DNA from: CALCCV01 sp964388665
Lineage (GTDB): Bacteria > Bdellovibrionota > Bdellovibrionia > Bdellovibrionales > Bdellovibrionaceae
Assembly: GCA_964388665.1 (NCBI GenBank)
Contig: CAYMBJ010000021.1
Location: 1 to 54,484, forward strand
DNA: 54,484 nt
Reading direction: 5' to 3'
Part shown: positions 9,321 to 16,565 of the stretch, piece after piece
Layout: each line of letters begins with the position of its first letter
How positions within the stretch are numbered: position 1 is the stretch's first letter
Program-made: the position numbers and the translations under genes
The notes under the pieces: model-generated
Told to the model about the DNA's origin: nothing
Seen by the model: the letters and a program-made list of their open reading frames with translations, nothing else
The model's database searches: none

Positions 9321-10042
9321 ATTGTGGCACGGTCGCGAAATTAGCGAATCGGCGTGAATCCTCTGACTCGCCTTTGACAGAATGTAACTCGCTCTACCTC
9401 AATCCAAGATCTAGCTTTTCACTTCCCTTAATTGCCATCACACCACTCCGATCATACATTGTACCAGTTTTAGAAAAGGCAATACGAACTGGTCCAAGAA
9501 TTTGAATTTCAACACGGATCCGATAGCTATCAACACGGAGAAAGTCTGTACTATTGTTCGAACCCGACTCATCTATCGTGATCATGTTTCCATTGCAAGA
9601 GGCTGTATATTTTCGAAAGTATCCGTCTGCTTTAGGGCTTGATGTAAAAGTATCGTTAACCATCAAAGTTGAAAAATTTGAAAATACTGAATTTATCGAA
9701 ATCAATTTAAATGGCCAGCCTTTTGATTTTTATTATGGTGAAAACTGCGATTTCAAAATTTAGTTTATTCAAGCCACTTCTTTGCCAACGACCCTAAAGC
9801 AACTGGGAGGCTTGAAAGGCGCCAACTTGATTAGTCACGAAAAAATGGACGAGTTAGGCGCTGTACATTCAGTCCCGAGGGTTTTACTGGCGTGCCCAAC
9901 GCGCGATCTACAGCATTGCCAATGCGCGAAGAAAGTCCTCCTTCGCCGTCTCCGTTAGACCCTGGGTGCCTTCAAGGAGCAATTTCATCATCCAGCAAGC
10001 AGCTCTCACCTCTGCGCTGAGCAGCCAAAGAGATAGGTCTCA
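9321..10042. other. 722-base stretch without a firm gene
   Basis: The stretch lies between the RDD gene and the 3-prime end of a subtilase gene. Two mutually antisense open frames exist (minus 9394-9705, about 103 codons from a TTG; plus 9554-9763). Neither has a ribosome binding site or a recognisable motif. The minus one has a more protein-like composition and could be a remnant. A 44-codon minus frame (9908-10039) also looks coding-like but has no start. I see no RNA gene or repeat. Confidence 0.4.
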
Positions 10043-11674
10043 TCATTGAATCTGTGTGCGACTGAACCTCTGTCTAGAATAGACGAAATAGAGCAAGGGC
10101 AATAAAAGAAGCGCCAGTGACATTCCGCCTCCTTTACCAGCTCCACCTCCAGAAGAAACAACAAAGATAGCTCCACATCCCCCACCTCCAGATGAGGACT
10201 CTCCTTGCCGCGCCTTTGCCGAAGCGAGCTCCCTCCTAGATGTGGTTTCAACGGGAATGATCTGTCCACCAAAGCTGCCCCGAGATGCTAAAGTGACAGA
10301 AGCGGCAACATCTAACCGCACTTCATTCTTTACAAGCTCGACGAGATTGGGAACAATATCAGCTTCTCCTTCAAGAACCTGCTTTATCTCCTGCCCATTG
10401 ATGCGAGGATTTTCATAGAACATCAGTGCGGCAGCGCCTGCCACAAAGGGGGTAGCCATGCTTGTCCCAGAGAGATATGCGAAACCTCCTCCGGGATAGG
10501 TGCTGAGGATGCGCACTCCTGGCGCTGCCAAAGTGACAGTGTCTTTCCCAAAATTAGAAAATCTGGCAATATTGTCGCTATCATCTGTAGCCGCCACAGA
10601 GATGACATTGGGTAATAGATAATTCGCTGGGAAGGTGGGTTTGGAGTCATTGTTTTTGGAATCATTTCCTGCTGCTGCGATGAAGGAGGTCCCTTTGTTG
10701 TTGGCGTACGCAATCGCATCTCGGAGGGCCTTGGACTCTCCTCCACCACCCCAAGAGTTGCTCAGCACTTGCGCCCCATTGTCGACGGCATAGTAAATGG
10801 CATTGATAGCATCGCTTGTGGAACCAGAACCATCTGCACCAATGAATTTCAGTGCCATAATCTTAATTCGAGAAGATGTAAGAGAATCTGCAAAAATGTC
10901 CTGTTCAACGCCTAAAACAATCCCAGCACAGTGAGTCCCATGGCCGTCGTCATCTTGGGGATTGTTATTGTTGCCAGGGAAATTCCACCCGGTCACATCA
11001 TCAACAAAACCATTGCCATCATTATCAATGCCGTCTCCAGGGATCTCCTTTGGATTAGTCCAAATGGCTGCGGATTTATGAAACACTGGGTGGTTTATCT
11101 CAATTCCCGAATCAATTACGGCTACAACAACAGGCTCCCTTCCATCGGAAAGATTGGCCCGAGTTTCATCTAAGCCTATGGCAGCTTCGGTTTGCCTCTT
11201 TCCAGTTCCCGCCGCTACTGAAGACGAGAGTGTTTCGATTCCTCCCATGGGATTCGGACGGCTGAATACATAATTTGGTTCTGCCCAATCCAACTGAGCC
11301 GCAAAGGGCTCAGCAATGAGGAGCTCTTGGAATTGCACGACATCCAAATCTCCTTCCCACTTCCAGTGAGTGATGCGCGTCTTTTTCCAATCATTCATTA
11401 GATTCAAGCCTTTGTTCGAGGCCCAATTGCTGAAAATGGCATTCGAGTCTTCCGTCTTCATTTTTACCAATATTTGCTTCGGCAAAAATGACGCTCCATT
11501 CGTATTTTTAATAGGGTCTGTCATTTCTCCATTCAAAAAATCAAGTGGGCCATTTGATTCAGGCTTGGACTTCAAGTACCGAGCGCTTCTCAATTGGTCT
11601 TTTGGTACGCCACAATTTTGAAATCCAAGCAAAGTCATCAAGAACAACACTGCAACAGAATACATTCTACCCAT
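10043..11674 (-). CDS. Subtilisin-family (S8) exported serine protease with lipobox and C-terminal sorting-type tail
   Basis: This 543-residue protease has a complete catalytic triad: D188 (AVIDSG), H245 (DGHGTH) and S405 (SGTSMATP), with the oxyanion Asn at N337 (AAAGND). An acidic motif before the active-site His (DGIDNDGNGFVDDV) looks calcium-binding. The N terminus is a short signal with FQNCG (C21), an atypical lipobox. The C terminus is unusual: Gly/Ser-rich GESSSGGGGCGAI with C500, a second Gly-rich spacer, a hydrophobic helix (about 518-532) and a basic end. This layout matches Cys-containing sorting tails (MYXO-CTERM/JDVT-CTERM class) cut by CPBP proteases. A propeptide of about 120 residues precedes the catalytic domain. 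Confidence 0.9.
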   Translation of the reverse strand: MGRMYSVAVLFLMTLLGFQNCGVPKDQLRSARYLKSKPESNGPLDFLNGEMTDPIKNTNGASFLPKQILVKMKTEDSNAIFSNWASNKGLNLMNDWKKTRITHWKWEGDLDVVQFQELLIAEPFAAQLDWAEPNYVFSRPNPMGGIETLSSSVAAGTGKRQTEAAIGLDETRANLSDGREPVVVAVIDSGIEINHPVFHKSAAIWTNPKEIPGDGIDNDGNGFVDDVTGWNFPGNNNNPQDDDGHGTHCAGIVLGVEQDIFADSLTSSRIKIMALKFIGADGSGSTSDAINAIYYAVDNGAQVLSNSWGGGGESKALRDAIAYANNKGTSFIAAAGNDSKNNDSKPTFPANYLLPNVISVAATDDSDNIARFSNFGKDTVTLAAPGVRILSTYPGGGFAYLSGTSMATPFVAGAAALMFYENPRINGQEIKQVLEGEADIVPNLVELVKNEVRLDVAASVTLASRGSFGGQIIPVETTSRRELASAKARQGESSSGGGGCGAIFVVSSGGGAGKGGGMSLALLLLPLLYFVYSRQRFSRTQIQ

Positions 11675-11879
11675 GGCTCTTCTTGTCCCCTCTAAGATAA
11701 TGCATTTTTTAACACAGAATCGATGTGCATCTGCTAATCTTAGCTTTTTTTGAGGATCTTCTAAACATATTCTCTTTTCCGTATCAAATCAGCCCAGAGA
11801 CGTGGATAACGTCCCGATTTCTCATTGCTTAGTTAGCCCAAAATGAAACGCACCATAGGTCAATCTGGGAACACAATAA

Positions 11880-11909
11880 TTGTTATATAGTTCAATACTA
11901 TATCAACAA
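11880..11909. promoter_or_regulatory. AT-rich inverted repeat downstream of CoA-transferase gene
   Basis: The arms TTGTTATATAGT (11880-11891) and ACTATATCAACAA (11897-11909) pair over 12 bases with one bulge around a 5-base loop. The site lies 52-81 bases past the CoA-transferase stop and 206 bases upstream of the subtilase start, both on the minus strand. On that strand it is followed by TTATTGTG. It could be a weak intrinsic terminator or an operator. Confidence 0.4.
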
Positions 11910-11960
11910 CGCATGCTCCTTTTGGGTGCTGAATTACATCACGGCTGATGGTCCGATAAT

Positions 11961-13274
11961 TTAAAAAATAAAATGGCGAATTTCACGATTTTCTCTTTGA
12001 AGTTCAGTACGAAAATCTGGATGTGCAATCGAAATGAGAGCTTCGGCCCTTTCGCGCAAAGATAGCCCGTGCAGATTTACGGCGCCATACTCAGTGACGA
12101 CCCAGTGCACATGTCCTCGCGATGTGACCACGCCAGCTCCCGGCTTGAGAGTTGTAACAAGACGTGAAACCTGCCCATTTTTTGCGGTAGACGGCAGAGC
12201 GATGATGGGTTTGCCACCACGAGATCGAGCGGCGCCGCGAATGAAGTCCATTTGTCCGCCGATACCTGAGTAAATGTGATGACCAATGGAATCGGCACAG
12301 ACCTGCCCGGTGGTATCGACTTCGAGCGCAGAGTTGATTGCAACAACACGGTCGTTTTTGCAAATCATTGACGTATCGTTGGTGCGATCACATGGATAAA
12401 ATTCCACTTCTAGGTTGTCGTCGACAAAATCAAAAAGCCGTCTAGATCCACTGACAAAGCTTGTGGCAATACGACCTTTGTGAATTGATTTATAGTGATT
12501 GTTAATGACTCCAGATTTTACGAGATCGATCACATTGTCTGAAAACATTTCGGTGTGAATGCCAAGATCCTGTTTGTTGCCCAGGCGTTTTAAAACGGCA
12601 TCAGGAATCGCACCAATACCGAGCTGCAGGGTTGAGCGATCTTCGATCAACCCTGCAATGATGTCGCCAATCGCATCTTCTTCGGCGCTGATTTTCCGAG
12701 TCTGGTGTTCGTAAAGTGGTCTGTCACTATGGATAAACGCGTCCAACTGCGAAAAGTGCACTGCCGTGTGACCATGGGTGCGTGGCATCTTCTCATTGAT
12801 CTCGGCGATCACAATGTCTGCAGAATCAAAGGCGGCTCTGGCTGCGTCCACCGATGTTCCCAAAGTGCATAGACCGTGGTGATCCGGTGGCGATAGCTGA
12901 ACAAAAGCGACATTCAAAGGAATGGTGCGCGAGCAAAACAAATCTGGAATGTCTGATAGGAAAATGGGAATATAATCCGCATGTCCCTCTTGAATGGCCT
13001 TCCTCGTATTGGCGCCAGAGAATAAAGAAACCGAAGTGATCTTGCCATGATGTTGCGGCTCCAGAAATGGGCTTGGTCCTGTCGTATGCAAATGGTACAG
13101 TCGAATGTCACTGAGATCCTGACGTCGACATAGAGCATCGAGCAGCGGCGTGGGCGTCGCTGCTGCGCCATGCACAAAGATGCGCTGCCCACTCTTGATG
13201 TGACGAATAGCCTCGTCAGGAGTGAGAGCTAAGGACTGCCAATTTTTAACAAATTTCAAGTTTGATTTCCTCAT
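11961..13274 (-). CDS. Acetyl-CoA hydrolase/4-hydroxybutyrate CoA-transferase family protein
   Basis: This 437-residue cytoplasmic enzyme belongs to the CoA-transferase family I with acetyl-CoA hydrolase/transferase domains. The catalytic glutamate is seen in the conserved GIHTEMFSDN motif, and the CoA-binding region in IYSGIGGQMDFIRGAA. The N-terminal half (FVHGAAATPTPLLDAL) and the LGIGAIPDAVL segment are also typical. It would swap CoA between acetyl-CoA and a short carboxylic acid such as 4-hydroxybutyrate, propionate or succinate. I set the start at the ATG reading MRKSN; the frame is open 37 codons further but that extension does not resemble the family. It is divergent from the hydrogenase operon, with a 137-base spacer. 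Confidence 0.85.
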   Translation of the reverse strand: MRKSNLKFVKNWQSLALTPDEAIRHIKSGQRIFVHGAAATPTPLLDALCRRQDLSDIRLYHLHTTGPSPFLEPQHHGKITSVSLFSGANTRKAIQEGHADYIPIFLSDIPDLFCSRTIPLNVAFVQLSPPDHHGLCTLGTSVDAARAAFDSADIVIAEINEKMPRTHGHTAVHFSQLDAFIHSDRPLYEHQTRKISAEEDAIGDIIAGLIEDRSTLQLGIGAIPDAVLKRLGNKQDLGIHTEMFSDNVIDLVKSGVINNHYKSIHKGRIATSFVSGSRRLFDFVDDNLEVEFYPCDRTNDTSMICKNDRVVAINSALEVDTTGQVCADSIGHHIYSGIGGQMDFIRGAARSRGGKPIIALPSTAKNGQVSRLVTTLKPGAGVVTSRGHVHWVVTEYGAVNLHGLSLRERAEALISIAHPDFRTELQRENREIRHFIF

Positions 13275-13411
13275 CTCACAAACGTAGTCTCTCGATGTTA
13301 CGCTGACAATTCGTTTTGCTTTGTGAAGAACATTGAGCCATAGAAAAAAGTACCGCAATGACAAGATAATGGATCTCGAAGGCAAATATGCAAGAGTGAC
13401 AGAGAGGATTT

Positions 13412-15235
13412 ATGTCCGCCGAGGCCTTACAAGCACCGATCAAAGCCATCGTTAATAAGTACAAAGGCGATAGAACCGAGCTCCTCGCCATGTTGCGCGA
13501 AATTCAGGATAAGTGGCGCCAGATTCCGGCAGAAGCCCTCTCCATTCTTGCTGACGAATTGGATATGCCTCGCGTTCATGTTGAAGGTACGGCCACTTTT
13601 TATCACTTTCTTTCTCGCACCTCGAGAGGTCGGTACACAGTGTACATCAATACCAGCGCCACCGCTGAAATTGCTGGTGTCGATTCTGTGATCAAGGCCT
13701 TTGAAGATGAGCTGGGTGTAACCTGTGGTAGCAATTCTGCAGATGATTTGGTGGGACTTCGAAAGACCTCGTGCATCGGCATGTCAGATCAAGAACCCGC
13801 GCTGCTGATTAATGGACGAGTCTTTACGAAGGTCACGCCCGCAAGGGTGAAAGATCTTGTTAAGCAGATGCGTTCCGGCGTTTTGGTTGCCAATATGGGC
13901 GGAGCTGTTGGCGATGGCAATAACGCTTTGCCATCAGTGCGGGCTGAAGTTCAAAATAACATCCGCCAACCAGGACCTGTATTTTTTAGTGAGTACAAGC
14001 CAGGCGCAGCCTTGAAAAAGGCCATGAGCTTCAGCTCTCTGGACGTGATCGAATTGATCAAAAAATCTGGGCTTCGCGGGCGCGGCGGCGCTGGGTTTCC
14101 AACAGGTCAAAAATGGGGATTTTGCCGAGCGGCTGAGTCAGAAGCCCGATATGTCATTTGCAATGTTGACGAAGGCGAGCCAGGAACCTTTAAGGATCGT
14201 GTTTTGCTGACCGAGCGAGCGGAGTTGATTTTTGAAGGCATGGTGATTGCTGGATTTGCGATTGAATCTCGCGAGGGCATTTTGTATTTGCGCGGTGAAT
14301 ATGGATACCTGCGCCAACATCTTGAAGATGTCTTAGAAAAAATGCGAAACGAGCATCTGCTGGGAAGAAAGATTCTGGGAACTCGATTCAGCTTTGATAT
14401 CAGAATTAAAGAGGGCGCAGGAGCTTATATCTGCGGCGAAGAGTCCGCGTTGATTGAGTCGGCCGAGGGAAAACGTGGCCAGCCTCGCAATCGCCCGCCC
14501 TTTCCTGTAACCAGCGGCTATCTTCATCGTCCTACAATCGTCAACAATCCAGAAACCTTTGGCTGCGCAAACAAAATTGTCCTCCATGGACCGGAATGGT
14601 TCAATCGCATGGGCACCGCCGCTTCCAGTGGAGTCAAATTGTTGAGCATAGCCGGTGACTGCAAGCGACCCGGAATCTACGAAATCGAATGGGGCCAATC
14701 GGTACGCCAAGTTTTGGATTTGTGTGGAGCAGAAGACACTTTGGCTGTGCAGGTGGGAGGCCCATCGGGAGTTTGCATTTCAGAAAAACAATTTGACCGA
14801 AAAATTTGCTACGAAGATCTTTCGACGGGCGGAGCCTTTACTATTTTTAATAAAAAGCGTGATCTTCTATCGATCATTCACAACCACATGGCTTTTTTTA
14901 GAAATGAATCCTGCGGATTCTGTGTGCCCTGCCGTGCCGGCAACAGTCTGTTGGTAAAGGCGCTTGAAAAGATCATGGTCGGCAATGGCACCAATAAAGA
15001 TTTGGCCGACATCCAAAACCTCAGTTACATGGTGAAGTCGGCATCGCGCTGTGGACTCGGCCAAACCTCACCCAATCCACTTTTAAGTTCCATCGAGAAT
15101 TTTGCCGAACTTTATCGACACAAAGTGCGCCAAGACGTCGACTTTCTCTCACAGTTCGATCTGAATTTTGCTGTGGCAGACGCAAAGGCCATCAGTCAGC
15201 AGGTCCCCGATCGCAGCATTGAAGGCCAGGAGTAG
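13412..15235 (+). CDS. hoxF: NAD-linked [NiFe] hydrogenase diaphorase subunit HoxF with fused HoxE-like domain
   Basis: This 607-residue protein joins a NuoE/HoxE-like domain (about residues 1-150) to a NuoF-like NADH:acceptor module. The FMN/NADH sites are GRGGAGFPTGQKW (about 222-234), NVDEGEPGTFKDR and GAGAYICGEESAL. The [4Fe-4S] ligands are in ESCGFCVPCRAG (about 498-509) and SRCGLGQ (about 545). In the HoxE-like part the first cysteine pair is absent (residues 79-86 read INTSATAE) and only C121 of the second pair remains, so its [2Fe-2S] cluster is probably missing. From memory, HoxF of Cupriavidus necator has the same fusion and a similar loss. Start ATG follows AGAGAGG. A GATAAT box at 13365-13370 is a possible -10, but no good -35 is seen. 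This is the first gene of an 11-gene operon. Confidence 0.95.
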   Translation: MSAEALQAPIKAIVNKYKGDRTELLAMLREIQDKWRQIPAEALSILADELDMPRVHVEGTATFYHFLSRTSRGRYTVYINTSATAEIAGVDSVIKAFEDELGVTCGSNSADDLVGLRKTSCIGMSDQEPALLINGRVFTKVTPARVKDLVKQMRSGVLVANMGGAVGDGNNALPSVRAEVQNNIRQPGPVFFSEYKPGAALKKAMSFSSLDVIELIKKSGLRGRGGAGFPTGQKWGFCRAAESEARYVICNVDEGEPGTFKDRVLLTERAELIFEGMVIAGFAIESREGILYLRGEYGYLRQHLEDVLEKMRNEHLLGRKILGTRFSFDIRIKEGAGAYICGEESALIESAEGKRGQPRNRPPFPVTSGYLHRPTIVNNPETFGCANKIVLHGPEWFNRMGTAASSGVKLLSIAGDCKRPGIYEIEWGQSVRQVLDLCGAEDTLAVQVGGPSGVCISEKQFDRKICYEDLSTGGAFTIFNKKRDLLSIIHNHMAFFRNESCGFCVPCRAGNSLLVKALEKIMVGNGTNKDLADIQNLSYMVKSASRCGLGQTSPNPLLSSIENFAELYRHKVRQDVDFLSQFDLNFAVADAKAISQQVPDRSIEGQE

Positions 15236-15238
15236 AAA

Positions 15239-15979
15239 ATGGAACAAAGTTATATCCGAGTGACTTTTGATGGTCGTGAGATCTTGGCAAAAGAGGGGCA
15301 GACCCTTGTTCAAGCGGCGCGCGAAAATGGGATATTTGTCCCCACGCTTTGCGACTTCAAAAGTTTAACTCCTGCGGGAACCTGTCGCGTCTGTACGGTT
15401 AAAGTTGGAGGAAGGTTTGTACCCAGCTGCACCACCCATGTGGCCTACGGAATGGTAGTCGAAAATGAAAGCCCCGAAATCGCCGACCTACGAAAAGGCC
15501 TTATTGAGATGCTGTTTGTTGAGGGCAACCACCAGTGCCCTATGTGTGAAAAGAGCGGCAACTGCGAACTTCAGAGCTTGGCTTACCGCTACAAGATGAT
15601 GGCGCCGAGATTTCCATTTCTATTTCCCCACCGTAAAGTTGAGGCTGGATTGCCGCATCTTTTGATTGAGCACAATCGCTGCATTCAATGTTTGCGCTGC
15701 GTCCGCGGCGTGAAAGCCAAAGATGGCCACGAGATCTTTGGCTTTATCAAGCGCGGCTGTGACATTCGCGTCAGTATTGACACAACGGACCCCGAGTCCT
15801 CCACGGAGGAGACGGCACAGAAAGCAATGGACATTTGCCCAGTGGGAGCCTTGATCAAAAAGCGAACTGGCTTTCAGGTGCCCATAGGCGAACGCCGACT
15901 AGAACACGAACCTGGCCATGTCAGTCCTGGTCATGTCGATACTAGTTATATCGAACCTGCGAAAGAAGGACAAAAATGA
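15239..15979 (+). CDS. hoxU: NAD-linked hydrogenase diaphorase small subunit HoxU
   Basis: This 246-residue electron-transfer subunit carries an N-terminal [2Fe-2S] ferredoxin domain (C38, C49, C52, C64) and a NuoG-like His/Cys cluster (H98, C100, C103, C109). A further [4Fe-4S] site is formed by CIQCLRC with the distal CPVG motif. It wires the HoxF flavin to the hydrogenase module HoxYH. It begins three bases after hoxF with AGGAG spanning the hoxF stop, and its own stop overlaps hoxY by four bases, so co-translation is likely. The last 30 residues (Glu/His/Pro-rich) are not part of the conserved fold. Confidence 0.95.
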   Translation: MEQSYIRVTFDGREILAKEGQTLVQAARENGIFVPTLCDFKSLTPAGTCRVCTVKVGGRFVPSCTTHVAYGMVVENESPEIADLRKGLIEMLFVEGNHQCPMCEKSGNCELQSLAYRYKMMAPRFPFLFPHRKVEAGLPHLLIEHNRCIQCLRCVRGVKAKDGHEIFGFIKRGCDIRVSIDTTDPESSTEETAQKAMDICPVGALIKKRTGFQVPIGERRLEHEPGHVSPGHVDTSYIEPAKEGQK

Positions 15980-16551
15980 GCGCAACAAATGGCAACCAAG
16001 TCGCAGCGAAAAAAAAATGGACTCTAGCGACAACTTCGCTTGCCGGTTGTTTTGGCTGTCATATGTCCTTGCTTGATATCGATGAAAGAATTTTCGACCT
16101 GGTGGAAGTCATCGAATTCAACAAGTCACCTTTTGATGATATCAAAGAATTCACCAAGGTTTGTGATATTGGCTTGATTGAGGGCGGCTGTTGCAATGCT
16201 GATAATGTTCGTGTCCTAAGAGATTTTCGAAAAAACTGTAGAATTCTTTTATCGACAGGTCAGTGTGCAATCACGGGCGGGCTTCCAGCCATGCGCAATG
16301 GCATCCCTGTTAAAGAGTTGCTAGAGGAGGCCTATGTGAGTGGACCAACAGTGGCAAACAAATTGATTCCCAACGATGAGGAAATTCCGCTCATACTCGA
16401 CCGCGTTTATCCCTGTCATGAAATTGTAAAGATCGATGGGTTCTTGCCAGGATGCCCTCCGCGCGCTGACCTACTTTGGGAGGCTTTGAATCTCTTGACG
16501 AGCGGTCGCAGCCTTGACGAACTGTCGAGCAAAAATATTGCCTATGATTAA
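15976..16551 (+). CDS. hoxY: NAD-linked [NiFe] hydrogenase small subunit HoxY
   Basis: This 191-residue cytoplasmic subunit has no twin-arginine signal, as expected for group 3 enzymes. The cysteines that can hold the single proximal [4Fe-4S] cluster are seen in LAGCFGCHMS (C25, C28), GGCCNADN (C72, C73), TGQCAITGG (C97) and PGCPPRAD (C160). It docks on HoxH and passes electrons from the Ni-Fe site to HoxU. The ATG overlaps the hoxU stop (ATGA), and hoxH follows after 14 bases. Confidence 0.95.
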   Translation: MSATNGNQVAAKKKWTLATTSLAGCFGCHMSLLDIDERIFDLVEVIEFNKSPFDDIKEFTKVCDIGLIEGGCCNADNVRVLRDFRKNCRILLSTGQCAITGGLPAMRNGIPVKELLEEAYVSGPTVANKLIPNDEEIPLILDRVYPCHEIVKIDGFLPGCPPRADLLWEALNLLTSGRSLDELSSKNIAYD

Positions 16552-16565
16552 AACGGAGAGTACGA

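Noticed and set aside
9394..9705. A 103-codon minus-strand frame between the RDD and subtilase genes
   Set aside because: It needs a TTG or an internal ATG, has no ribosome binding site and no recognisable family. It is kept only as a remark in the spacer description.
9908..10039. A 44-codon coding-like minus-strand stretch after the subtilase stop
   Set aside because: The amino-acid pattern (AKEDFLRALAML) looks protein-like, but a stop precedes it, no proper start exists and I recognise no parent, so a remnant cannot be shown.
13275..13385. A 37-codon N-terminal extension of the CoA-transferase
   Set aside because: The extra residues do not resemble the family N terminus and would take up most of the spacer to hoxF. 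The internal ATG is preferred.
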